Positions 41,931 through 64,000 of a stretch of DNA of 64,000 bases are shown one piece after another. The stretch comes from Mugil cephalus (taxonomy: Eukaryota; Chordata; Actinopteri; Mugiliformes; Mugilidae), in NCBI RefSeq assembly GCF_022458985.1, contig NC_061779.1, positions 11,668,501 through 11,732,500 of the forward strand, read 5' to 3'. The notes under the pieces are model-generated. The model was given only the letters and a program-made list of their open reading frames with translations, was not told the origin of the DNA and searched no databases. The position numbers and the translations under genes are program-made. Positions within the stretch are counted from its first letter, which is position 1; every line of letters starts with the position of its first letter.

Positions 41931-42644
41931 AAATGCGAGCACAAGAAGCCATCACATCCTGTTAGTCGTATTTGTACATTCTTGTCACCAGTTTGAAATT
42001 AGATTCATGTATTGGTGTCGCCATGTTGCCTAATAACTGCATGGCCATCATGTGGAAACGTTGACTCAGCATGCAGCACAACTACTACAGTGAACATTCT
42101 GGTTCAGACAGGGAAAGAAGCAAGAAGATTGCAGCGGTGATAGGGAACAGGTCACATCGGCTGTTATCAAACTTGGCTATGTGAGACATAACATAGGGCA
42201 CAGCCCCATGACTTGTAAAACACAATATTTTAATTCATTGTGACACAAAAAGCGATGTTGGTACGATAGTACACACGGAGGACGTATAGCACATCAAACT
42301 ATCATGTTATTAATTACGTGCTTGCTTTGACGTCTGAAATTTTAGTTGTTTAAAGTTGTTTTAAATTTATATTTAAAAAGAGACTGTTTCTGTGTAGAAA
42401 CCTATGTCTTTATTATTTGTTATTTATTTATTAATTTATTATCTTGTTTGCTGAGCACTGTTCAGCAGCCTCTTATGATTAAGACATTATAGACTGAGCG
42501 CATGTTTAAAGATAGTCTTAATCACATCACGATAATGAATTATTTATTTGTCATTAACAACACTTAAATATACACTTAAATATTAAGAGAAAATATTGTA
42601 TTTTGCTAACGAAACAACCTACAACAACCCACTCAAGTTCTTCG

Positions 42645-54093
<11,449 letters not shown>

Positions 54094-54464
54094 GTAAGTG
54101 ACCCTTATTGTTTTCTCGAATGGGTCCAGAGATATTATTGTACTTGTTTCTTCCTGACAAGAAATCCCATGAAAACCCAACAATGACCCTCTGTGTAGCC
54201 AAAGCGTAACATACATACAGCTTGTTCCACTTCAGACGTTCCAAAAACTATTAAAAACACATCAGTGAGCCACACTGGTGTAACAGGGAGCGCATACCAA
54301 CCTGCTTCCATGAATACCGGTGAACAAATATTTTATCAATGACTAAAATAAAAAACGTTAAAAAAAAAAGTGACGTGTTATGCCTGTAGAAATTATCTTT
54401 GTGCTAAGAGCCATAGACAGGCAGGAGTAGCCCAGACCCTAAGTGTTTGGACAGTTAAAACTGT

Positions 54465-55366
54465 TCACTGATCAGGCATAACATTATGACCATCATCCTA
54501 ATATTGTGTAGGTCTCAGTTGTGCCTCCAAGCCAGCAAACATGTTAACACCACCCAGAAAGGCCCGACCTGGACCTGAACCTAGACTTTCTCTGGAACTC
54601 ACTGGAAGGCATTAGTGTTAACCACAGAGTCATAGTGCCGCCCTGTACAAAGGTCCAATATCCAAACGAATTTCAATTTACACGCTCTGTGTGGTTCCAT
54701 GACATGGCACATTACCGTTTCTTGGCCCAAAGCAGCCAAAGGCAATGGTAGCGTGTGTGTGTTAGAAGATAATGGTCAGTATATTTATGTAATGAGGGAG
54801 AAATTCCTTTAAACCAAACAAATTGATTTATTTTCAACTTTCAGGACAAAAAAAAGACAAGTAGAAAAAAAAGACATTTGGCCAAAAAGAGGAGCTTTCT
54901 GAAAAAATCCGGAAAAAAAAGCCATGACGAATAAGAATAGCAGGTTAATTGAACAAAGTGTAATTTCAAGTTGATGTAATCCACAAAAGTACACTGCCAT
55001 GACTAAAGCAGAGATTTATGCAAAACATTACATTATTTCAACTACTACACAAATACACTTTTTAGATTGCTTAGATACTTGATCAGTTTGGGATCTAGTG
55101 AATTTGGAGGCCAGGTCAACACCTTGTGCTAACAACTAATTGTTCGTAAACTGTTTTTGTGTGTGCCTGTGTCAGGCTGCATCCAGGCTGTGTCACTGCT
55201 GTGGGGTGGGCGTGCCTGGTCTGGTCTAGGTGGGTGCTACATGTCTAAGTAACATCCGGCTAACAACAGGTCCAAAAGTTTCCCAGCACAACATTGTATT
55301 GTCACAAGATGGTCAATGGTATTCACTTCTCCTGTCAGTGGTTTTTATGTTGTGGCTGATCGGTGT
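54465..55366 (+). mobile_element. Tc1/mariner-like element, internally rearranged, in wwox intron 5
   Basis: The left end CACTGATCAGGCATAACATT and the right end GGTTTTTATGTTGTGGCTGA...CGGTGT are inverted repeats of the family also present at 473-950. Shared interior includes GGAGGCCAGGTCAACACCTT and TTTCCCAGCACAACATTG. The middle (about 54536-55070) is replaced by unrelated sequence including another repeat, and no transposase frame survives. Confidence 0.65.
54536..54655. repeat. Interspersed repeat nested in the Tc1-like element
   Basis: ACCCAGAAAGGCCCGACCTG, then AGTGTTAACCACAGAGTCAT and AGTGCCGCCC, resemble the end of a very common fish repeat (CAGAAAGGCCC ... GTGCTAACCACT ... GTGCCGCC). 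Confidence 0.45.
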
Positions 55367-56689
55367 GGATCATAACATTTTAACACACATTGGCCAAATT
55401 TTATGGGCTCAAAAATAATTGCTAAAACACAGAACACAAAGAACAAAAAATGTGTAACTGGTCTGAATGTTTTTATTTATTGTATTTTATTTTTTACTTC
55501 CTCATTGAAACTATACAATAAGAACAGAGGATGTAAAACGTATGTCACAGATTACGTATAATTAATTCACAATTTCTCAAGTTAGTTACATGAAATATAA
55601 AATTCAGACGTCTACAAAATTTAGGTATTCAGATCTCTTAAAAAAACAATGTCTTCCTAAATGAGAGAAAAAAAAACTGAACACGAACAGTGAGGAAACT
55701 TCTTTGTGAGTCTCTTCCTGTGAAGCAAGTGAAAGCAAGAGGGGGGGGGGCGCAGAAGAAAAAATGTGAGAGGGCATCTGATAATTACCTGAGATTATTA
55801 CTCTAATATCGCTGCGCTTGTGACATGTCCCCAGATTTACGAGTGTGGGAAAATAAACAAGTGAAATGTGGGTGCTGGAGCAGAAAGAATAAGCCATTAG
55901 CACTGGGTTGATTACAGAGAGCAGGACTTGAAGAAGGAGAGTGAGTGCTCAGCGCAGATATGAAGAGAGAGGCTGAGGAGAAGGAGGGGGGAGGGAGGCG
56001 GGGAGGTGGAGAGGGAGAGCGCGAGGGAGACAAACGCCTTTGAGCGCGAGTAGATCTGCAGTGTTTAAACTCACCAAAGTCTCTAATTGAAATATGCCCC
56101 TGGGGCTGTCAGCGCTGCTCCACAGCGTGAAACCCGGCGCTTTGTCTAAATGAGTGAGAAAAAAGCTCTGATCCAGGACCAGATTTCGTCGTCAAATTGA
56201 TTTTCAGGCTCTGCACCTGCCGCAGAATTATCCAGGATGTTAAATGTTAGAGGATTGCCTAGAATTGCCTTTAAAACAACGGGTAATTGTAACCTCTGCC
56301 GTGGAAATGATCACCTGTTTGCGGTACGTTGGCGTGCTGCACACGCGGATTGCCCGCGAATTTAACAGTTAATAGAGTTCGGTATAGTTTCGAACGCAGC
56401 CATGGTGGTGAATTAGCATTCCTTAAGCTCGCTTCCTTTTCAAGGAATTCCCCTCTTATAGGCTAATGAATAAAAGTCACAATATCAGAATAAATCTTTG
56501 CAGCAAATTCTCCCCTCTGGCGACATTATTAATAGAGTCAGGAGAAGAATAGAAAGGAGGATTAATCTTTAAGATGATGGATGGACTCTGCTTACCTTCC
56601 CATGCTCCTATGTTAAGGTCATTTTGATAAGAGGGTATATTTTGGGGTCCTCTGTACAAAAGGTCATCATATCTACTTCCAGGTCTCTC

Positions 56690-57010
56690 TCCGAGTTCCG
56701 CTCTGGCTGCCAGGACTGCAACTGCTGTCCCGATTGCGCGAGACCTCTGACCTCCAACTACCTGCTTATTATTTCTCCGAACTCTCCCCTTCTCCAACTC
56801 CGTCGCTCCCTCTCCGGCTCGCGTGCGTCTGGCTTTGAGGGCCGGTGTCGCCGTTCGGAGGCGAGAGCGATGTCCCGTTCACAGCGCGGGGCGGCGCGGT
56901 TCAGCGTAGCGCCCTGCGCGCCCACAGTGGGTGTAATAGCCGGGGGGGTGGGGGGGTGGGGGGGGGGTCGCTGATGGATAATAGGCAGGTCAGAACAGGC
57001 AGGAAGAGCC
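56690..57010. other. CpG-rich block with a long G-tract cluster in wwox intron 5
   Basis: Many CpGs (GATTGCGCGAG, GGTGTCGCCGTTCGGAGGCG, GCGCGGGGCGGCGCGG) end in G-runs at 56942-56967 (seven, seven and ten or more Gs separated by single Ts), a strong G-quadruplex pattern on the plus strand. It could be a CpG-island promoter of an unannotated transcript or an enhancer. An overlapping 116-codon frame has no recognisable domain. Confidence 0.5.
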
Positions 57011-58180
57011 GGGGTCGGAGGGCTCATCCTTCCCAGCCAATCATGCTGTGTCCTGCCAAGAAACGGCCGCAGCATAAACAGAACAATGCACTTTTGCAGC
57101 AGATTCCTGGAAGAGAAAACCCCCGTCCCGCTGCTTTATCATTATCTAATGGGGAAGTATTTGTATTTAATACATTTAGCTGTTCATTCATTAATGGCTG
57201 ACATTATTGTTTGGCACTTGATTTTATTACCTCTTTGTGTTTCTGCCAAGGGTTACTTACTTTCTTATTGTGTTTACGCTACTTACAGTTTTCATCCTCT
57301 CCTCCGCAGTCCTAATCTGAGAAGGGGCGCGTTATTGCCTCTGCCTCTTTGTGCCGTGAGGTGGAAACCCCTCCGCCGGGCTCATTAGGCGAGTTTAGAG
57401 TGGCGGAGAGGGGATAAACATTTACCTTATGATTGTGTTTTACAATAAGCCCGATGCTGGTTGCCTTTATAGAGTTCACAGGGGGCTGTTTTTACAGGCA
57501 GTGATGAAGCCACAGTAAAACCGCGGGATTAAGCAGCAGATGGGTGCCGGAAGAGATGGAGGGAGAGGAAGGCGGAGAAAGAGAGGCTATTAAGGGTGGT
57601 GACACAGGCACGCTCCTAAAAGCGAGATGCATTTGCGCGTTGATTCGTGATTATCTTGTTTTCGTTAGTGTCTGCACCCGTGTATATTCTGTACGGGAGC
57701 AGTATCTTACAAACCTACATATAAACTCTGCAGCTACATTACCGTTTTCCCATAGCCCCTTACCTATCCATCTTATATTCCACTCACAGCACAAGCAGGT
57801 TAAGTTGCTGGTTAGCAACGAAAGTGTTGCCTGCGTGCCAGAGATTTATTTTTCCTGATTGCCTTTAAAATTATGCTTATCTTTGACTCCAGTGCCTCCC
57901 TCAGAGAGGCGTAATGGACTCCCCTGAGATGTAACCCTCTACTAGGTGGGGCAACCAAGGCCCTTGGCCCCTGAGTAGAATACAACACACAAACATATGC
58001 ATACGCGTGTGCCCTGGTCTTATTTTTTTAATAATTTCTTTTCTTTCTTTTTTTTTTTTTTAACCAAAATGCTCATTTTCCCCCCGCTGCCCCTTTCTGC
58101 AACACATGCTAATGAGATGCTTTGTAAGGGCGTTAATTAGCGAGTTAGTCGCTGATTGCTGTGCTTGTTTTTATTGTGTT

Positions 58181-58184
<4 letters not shown>

Positions 58185-58211
<27 letters not shown>
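58185..58211. repeat. (GT)n microsatellite
   Basis: About 13 GT units in wwox intron 5. Confidence 0.93.
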
Positions 58212-61200
58212 GCGTGGGGTATTAATATGGCTGTGTGCCGCAGAGGAGAGTTCTGTCAGGGTCTGCTCTGGAACCAATTAGGCTAAAGCTCAGTGTCCAC
58301 TGAGGCTGCTGGGAGAAAAAAAGAAAAAAAAAAAGCCTGCTGCTTGTAATGTCAAACAGCAACATTAACACAGGCCAGAGAGGCAGAGCGAGACAGGCAG
58401 ACAGAGAGCTGATAAGCAGCGGTCATTCATACAGGCAGCCAGACCGATGATGGACAAAGAGTTCTTCAGCTCAGTATGAAAATCGGGCAAAGGATGCACT
58501 CTACCGCAAACTGCAATCTTCCCCATTTTTAGCAAGCCTTTAGATGTATATAATCTACCCATGTTTGCTGGTTTATTCTCGTGCTGTAGGATAATGTAAC
58601 ATCAGAATCAATGTGACACGCTGTTCCTTTTTAAAGCATCCGCTATTTCGGGTGGAGGTTTTTTAAAAGCAGAAATGGTCTTGAAAGACACACGGGAAGA
58701 AGTGCGGCGCAACCTCGCAGATGTCAGTACATAAAGTTCCTATACCTTCCTGACGCGCTCACGCTCGCTTCTCCCCGCCTGGCGCTTATGATTTATAAGA
58801 GACTGCCACATGTTTATGCGTCATGGCCTACATACGGCAGCGTGAGGTGGCAAAGTTAGAGATGAGTTCCTTCCAGCGAACTGCTCCCTCGTATGACTGC
58901 GTTCGCTTGGATACGTGCGCGCTTTCAGACCCTTTCCAGTCACCCCCCCCCATTCCTTTAACCTGAATCACGCTGCTTTGGAGAGGGGAAGCTGTTACGT
59001 GCTCGGGTGCACGGGCTGGGATCTGTCCCATTTGCCCAGTGCGTAACCTCCTGTGTCAGCCTGACAGGCCCTTTGCACCCGCTGGCCACCGTGCCACGCC
59101 ACAGCCACGCTCCTCTCGTTGAGGCCGAGAGGAAGTGACACATGTGAAACGCTGACCTGGTCCGCTGCAGTCCCTCCGGGGCCTCAGGATGCTGCTCTTT
59201 TAGTCATTGTTCCCTTCTCCTCACTCACGCTGTAGATATTTTTTCCCTCTCTTTCAGAAAGGCCTCGAAGGACTCTCAACTCACCTTTTGGTTTCCAACC
59301 ACTTTTTCTTCTACTTTCCACTCTAAAAGTGATTAAAGTAATTTTAGCCCATTTCCCAGGTCAGTGAGCAGGTCTGTAACACCCTCCTGACTTTCCGGAG
59401 AGTCCAGTAGATCCTAGTTAGCCCTTTTTGATCTTACATCTTGAAACATTTAAACTGAAACATTGTATTTATTTGTTTTTTAATTGTGATTTTATAACCA
59501 TCTTAAATGTATGTCATTTAGCAAGCATATTTTCTGTAATTCTGAAAATGAGGCAGCGGCTAACAAGAAAACAACAGTTTCACAAACTTTATTTAATTAA
59601 AACACACTTACGTGTTTACAGTAATTTGGGATCACTGACGTGGTGCTGTTTCTTTCGTTTCTAAAGCGCATGCCGAGGTAATGTCTTCTGCGTACGGTTT
59701 TTGCTGAAATATCATGTTGAAGCTCAGATAAATCCGGCTTTGACTGATGTTGGTGACGTCAACGCTTGTGTTTAAGTAGCCCAACAGCCACTTTTCACAT
59801 TGTCCCCAGACTGTGACAGCATTACACCTGCGCCTCCACCTCCCCCTGTTCCAGCTGCATCCACTAAATCACTCGTTCACCCCTTATTTCCGGGATGAGG
59901 CGTCGTGCAAATCGGTCTGTGTCTTTGCATATTAGTAGCATGTGTCCGCCTCTCCGGGGAGACCTTCTCATCTCCCTTTATTTACTTATTTGTTTGTTTT
60001 CTTCTTGCATACCAGCCTGTGAACTGGGAATAAAAAGGGCCCTGCCTTCCTCAGTTATTATCCACTTCAGCTTCACACTGAAGCGAGCAGAAAGGATGTA
60101 TCGAAACGAAGGTGCAATTGTGATATGTAAATTTGATGAGCGTTTTTTTTTCTTTTCTCAAATTTACCCGGCTCTGTTTCCTCCGAACAAGCGACCACAC
60201 AACGCAGGGGAGCCGCGATAAGATTTACTATAATATACTATTGAGCATTTCTTTACATTACACAGGTGACGCCTCCAATGCAGCTCGTGGGAATACTAAA
60301 GGAGGCTTTGTGTTGCGCAGACTGTTAGTATAAAAATGTAAGAGTTGAATACCTTGAAGTTTCACGGTAGTAAGCATTTTTACACGTGTGTGTGCGCATC
60401 CATGTAACACACGCCACAAGTTCAGCTCTTGACGTGCGCGCATGCATGCACGTTGCACGCGCACGCCCGTCCACATGGTGTGTATTTAAATGCTTGATTA
60501 TGCATTTTGCATAGCTTTGGGACATGCATCACTCTTCCCAGACTGCTAATAAAGTGACCAGGGAGATGGGGAACCTAAATGAATCCTAAAGTGCCTGGCT
60601 TGCATTCCTCACTCTCTCCGCCGCTCTGCTTAGTTATTCCGGCCCGTCGTGAAAAGCTGTGCGCCGCTCAGCTCTGTTCCTCCTTATGTCTGTCTGCTGT
60701 AGCCAGGTGCTCTGTCTCCTGAAGAGGTGTGGTCTGCTCCTAATTGCCTGGACCACAGTGAACTATGGGCAAATGCTCTGTGTGAAGGAGCACCGCGGAG
60801 GAATAATTTTGAATAAATCACATAGTTAGCCGGTTGATATTTTCTGCTAAATAAGCACTTCAGCGGCCATCTCACAATGAGGTGTGAGCGTTAGAATGAT
60901 GGGTCACTTGCCATAGGTCATGTTGGGGAGGATTTAAATGATTTAAATGATGTCGCTGCCACTGAAGGGGACAGGTTGAGGAAGGATGTGTAAGGCAGCA
61001 CCTCTTTGTTGTTTGAACCTGACACATTCTCATCATTCTCTCTTTCGCTTCCCCCTCTGAAGGAGGGCCCATAGCCCTGGGATGAGGGCTCCTTATGATG
61101 AGAGGGGTGAGAGGTTGCTTGGATCCCTTTCACTCTTCCTCCTTCTCTTTTTCTCCCTGCCAGCAGAGAATGTTTTTTATTGAAGTCTGAGAAGTGCTGA

Positions 61201-62104
61201 CCACAGGAAGACAAGTCCAGCTCACGCCGTAATGTTTTAAGTCAAGAGATGAGCCAGTGGTAATAAGCTGCAGCCAAATAGACTGAGGCTTGGTTGTCTG
61301 GCAAACAAGCAAACATAATAACGTTCAATGCAGAAACCATCTGGCACCTGACTATAACATTTATCTATCTATTACCCCGAGCGCTTTTAGCATCTTTAGC
61401 ACAGTGAGATCCTATGATAAAGTTAATTAGGAAATGCAACAGGCTAATTAGATTTAATTCAGTTTTTGATGTTTGAAGCTGTTTCATCATCTTTCATTCG
61501 TTGCAGGAATGCATGTGTACGTATGCGGTTTCCCTACGTGTGTGCAGTTCACACACCAGAGAGAGTGGATGGGGGAAGAAGGACAAGGCGCCCCGTTAGT
61601 CAGTTTGTGTTTGTTGTGAAGGACGGAGGGATTGTCCCTTAACGAACAGACAAGTGCGTCACAACAAGTCAACAGCTGCCACGTCCGACCATTCTGACAC
61701 TGATTTCAATGTCAAACCGATTAAAAGTAACACACAACTTTCTCCATAGTCAAGTGCCCTCTCCCTAAATGAATAAAAGGATGTTGGGAATAGGCAGTGT
61801 TTTTCTTCAGCACTAGGTTGACTAGAATGAGCTTTTCAAACAAAGATGTGACATTTAATCCGCAAAGAAACTTTTATATGTAGTATTTTGTTGTTATTTT
61901 CAATAATTTAATAAATCAGCATAAACTGCAGCATCTTTTTTTTTTTTTTTTTTTTTGCTGATGATGGCTGTGTCTCTGAGCCTTGTCTTATGTTTATAGG
62001 ATATCCTCTGCAGTTAGGTCTCATGGAATTGATACCAGTGAAATGCTCCAGGCATTCGAACAATCCTGCCCCAGGCAGAGCTATCATTATTTTCTGGGAA
62101 GTTG

Positions 62105-62127
62105 GTGTGTGTGTGTGTGTGTGTGTG
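62105..62127. repeat. (GT)n microsatellite
   Basis: About 11 GT units in wwox intron 5. Confidence 0.93.
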
Positions 62128-63859
62128 AGCATGTAAGTTTATATACATATATATCTGTGTGTTCGTATGTGCTTTGACACGGAGTTAACACTGGTTTACA
62201 GCTTAATCAGTCTGTGTAACTGAATGCATATTTATCAGAGAGAAAATTCATGCTAGAAGAATCAGGCTTCAGCCCATACATCATTATCAAACGCACATAC
62301 GCGGCGCGCGCACGCCCTCCGACACACACAGAGACACGCGCTCGCACACAGGTCCACATTTCATTAGAGAGGCAGATTCAGCCGGCAGTAGATTAAAAAC
62401 AACGTGTGTTTTTACAGGTCCATAAATCAAGCATGGGACGAGGGGGATTCATTTAGAGAACACCAGAGTCGTGGCGTAGTTGCCCTCACGTGACTAATGC
62501 TTAACTGCGTTACTTTGATACACTGCCTTTTTATTAGTTTCATTCTCTCTTTCCCCATATCAGTGATTATCTCTCAACTCACATATGACTTGCAGAGCAG
62601 GTTGGATGTTGTTGTTCATTTTTGTTGAACATCCTGACGATGAAACAGGCCGACCCCGTTCTGACCGGTGATTAAGCCCACACACTTGCAAATGATTAAA
62701 CCTGCGGTCCAGGATTAATGTATCCTAATCTTACGCAGCTTTGTTACACGGGACTCTACGCCCACACTACACCTGCAGTTCTTTTCATTTTCAAGCGAGC
62801 TTCCCTGTTAGAGTCGTGGATGGAGGGCAGGCCTGTTAATCTTGATTACTGTTTGCGCTGCTCAGAGCAGTGCAGTGTTTTAACAGTGTGTGAAGCACGT
62901 TACCTATAAAATGTTTTGTTGTCCGGTGATGCTCTGGAGCGAATGCGGCACCACACACGCTCTTCCGCTTCGTCTGTCTTACAGCTACTGTCTGAGCTCC
63001 TCTACGGCTTAGCTGTGCACTCATGTGTTTGTGGGTGTGTAGTCCCCAGTTTGAGCCTGAGACCAGCGTTGACACACAAAAAAAGCAGGTGTAATTTCGC
63101 CTGCACTAAAACCCCAACAAGTGGCACCGGGGGAGAGAGGAGCATATTACAGGTTCAAGCGGCTATGCTTCCCTTTACCACAGAGGGCTACAAGCTCTCC
63201 TGACCTGTGACCAGGCATAGCCCTTGTGTGTGTTTGTGTGTGCGTGGAGTGAGGCTCAGAGGTGTCGGAGCTACCTCACTGTTTCCTTCATAGTGTACAG
63301 CGTTTATTAGGGTCTGGACCTGTTTGGGGGGCCGCAGGGCAATATTATTTCACATGTTCAAATTGAGAAATTAGAGTGTGTGTAGGTGTGTGTGTTTACT
63401 GTACAACTTTTAGATAACCAGCTCTATATGGATGCGGGTTAGAAGGTGAACAGGTTTGGTAGATACGTCAAATAACTCTGTAACTCTGTAATAAAACCTG
63501 CTGTAAACCAGTGAACACAGTTTGACTTTTGACCTCTAACTCCCCCAGTCACAGTGCTATATGTAGACCGCAGATTGATTCTGATGTGGGCCATGAAGAG
63601 CAAGTACAGTGGTTCAAACTCTCTTGAGCTTTTTGTTTCACATCTGCGGTCATAGATTGTCTGTGGCCGCAGTTTTTCCTGTGAACATTCAAACACACAA
63701 ATATTTTCACTACATGATCATCTTGAATGAATAAACTGTAGACTAACTGATAGACAGGATTAAGGAGAAGCCAGCTCTGTACGACGGTTTGCAGCTTCCT
63801 AGCCTCACAGGTAATAGTGGCTCTTCCCCTTTTGGTTTCTGAGAGACTACTGGAAGATG

Positions 63860-64000
63860 AAGAATTATTTCCTGCCACCAGAACTGCCTTAATTACTTTC
63901 AACAAGGTGTTGGAAACATTCCTTTTGGTCCATATTAACATGATAGCATCACGCAGTTGCTGCAGATTTGTTGGCTGCACATCTATGATGCGAATCTCCT
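63860..64000 (-). mobile_element. Tc1-like transposase C-terminal fragment, cut by the window end
   Basis: On the minus strand the frame reads QPTNLQQLRDAIMLIWTK and then, after an internal deletion, VIKAVL. These are words of the C-terminus of a common fish Tc1/mariner-type transposase (normally a longer run before IKAVL). The DNA GTTGCTGCAGATTTGTTGGC is also familiar from that repeat. It is a relic, and its other end lies outside the window. Confidence 0.6.

Larger units (their letters stand above)
40621..42640. other. Intergenic DNA between the divergent nfat5 and wwox genes
   Basis: AT-rich with an (AGAAT)n repeat and a likely LINE fragment. No gene was recognised. Confidence 0.5.
54094..64000 (+). 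other. wwox: wwox intron 5 (continues beyond window)
   Basis: No further wwox exon or other gene was recognised. The stretch holds a Tc1-like element, a CpG-rich block with G-tracts (56690-57010), GT repeats and a Tc1-type transposase fragment at the end. Non-repetitive stretches with many TAATT/ATTA motifs (for example 57080-57300 and 58080-58160) look like candidate conserved non-coding DNA. WWOX introns host regulatory elements of MAF in other vertebrates (known); their presence here is inference. Confidence 0.55.

Noticed and set aside
56624-56974. 116-codon frame over the CpG-rich block
   Set aside because: Openness is expected from high GC, and the residues (poly-Gly tail, no domain) do not suggest a protein.
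59249-59310. Acceptor-like CTCTCTTTCAG followed by AAAGGCCTCGAAGGA
   Set aside because: The translation does not match the next wwox exon or any known protein; treated as a chance pyrimidine tract.
60432-60475. Alternating GCGCGCATGCATGCACG tract as a functional Z-DNA element
   Set aside because: It is short and purine-pyrimidine alternating, but no linked gene start or conserved context was seen.
54094-64000. wwox exon 6 within the window
   Set aside because: I searched for the expected HKAKVEAMTLDL-type sequence after an acceptor in phase 0 and found none; the exon probably lies beyond the window.

Overview
The window is vertebrate nuclear DNA, almost certainly from a ray-finned (teleost) fish. 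The genes are intron-rich with GT-AG junctions, long AT-rich introns and microsatellites. Several interspersed repeats resemble common fish families (Tc1-like elements, a tRNA-derived SINE, LINE fragments and a TTAA-flanked element with a THAP-like remnant). The proteins are close to, but distinct from, their human counterparts. Exon ends were called by eye from splice sites, reading phase and similarity to known proteins. Every complete gene gives a total coding length divisible by three.

Layout, left to right. (1) 1-1129, +: the last three coding exons of gse1, a corepressor-complex protein, then its 3' UTR. (2) 4618-5342, -: dynlrb2, a dynein light chain. It is head to head with (3) 5492-8400, +: psmd7 (proteasome lid subunit Rpn8). 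The two start codons are about 150 bp apart across a shared promoter with ETS, CRE-like and RFX X-box-like motifs. (4) 10471-14223, +: a nine-exon HPRT-family gene, probably hprt1l. (5) 14224-18607: an intergenic stretch with a decayed copy of part of nudt7 exon 3, repeat fragments and the probable nudt7 promoter. (6) 18608-20162, +: nudt7, a peroxisomal CoA diphosphatase ending in SKL. (7) 24518-40251, -: complete nfat5 (TonEBP), 12 coding exons, 1463 codons, with a likely 4-kb 3' UTR that meets the end of nudt7 tail to tail. (8) 42809 to the window end, +: wwox, exons 1-5 of a very large gene. Introns 4 and 5 fill most of the last 19 kb and look like the gene-poor, regulatory-rich DNA known around WWOX and MAF in other vertebrates.

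Most neighbours (GSE1, DYNLRB2, PSMD7, NUDT7, NFAT5, WWOX) lie on human 16q, so this is a rearranged piece of that ancestral block. The HPRT gene is the exception, since human HPRT1 is X-linked. The genes do not form one pathway. There is no bacterial-style operon, CRISPR array or phage. The points most worth a second look are: a 24-bp/8-residue tandem repeat in the nfat5 C-terminus; an Asp-to-Glu change at the HPRT catalytic-base position; a splice-donor motif overlapping the nudt7 peroxisome signal; the nudt7 exon relic; an X-box in the dynlrb2/psmd7 promoter; and a retroelement insertion in wwox intron 3, with a second insertion inside it, both keeping target-site duplications.
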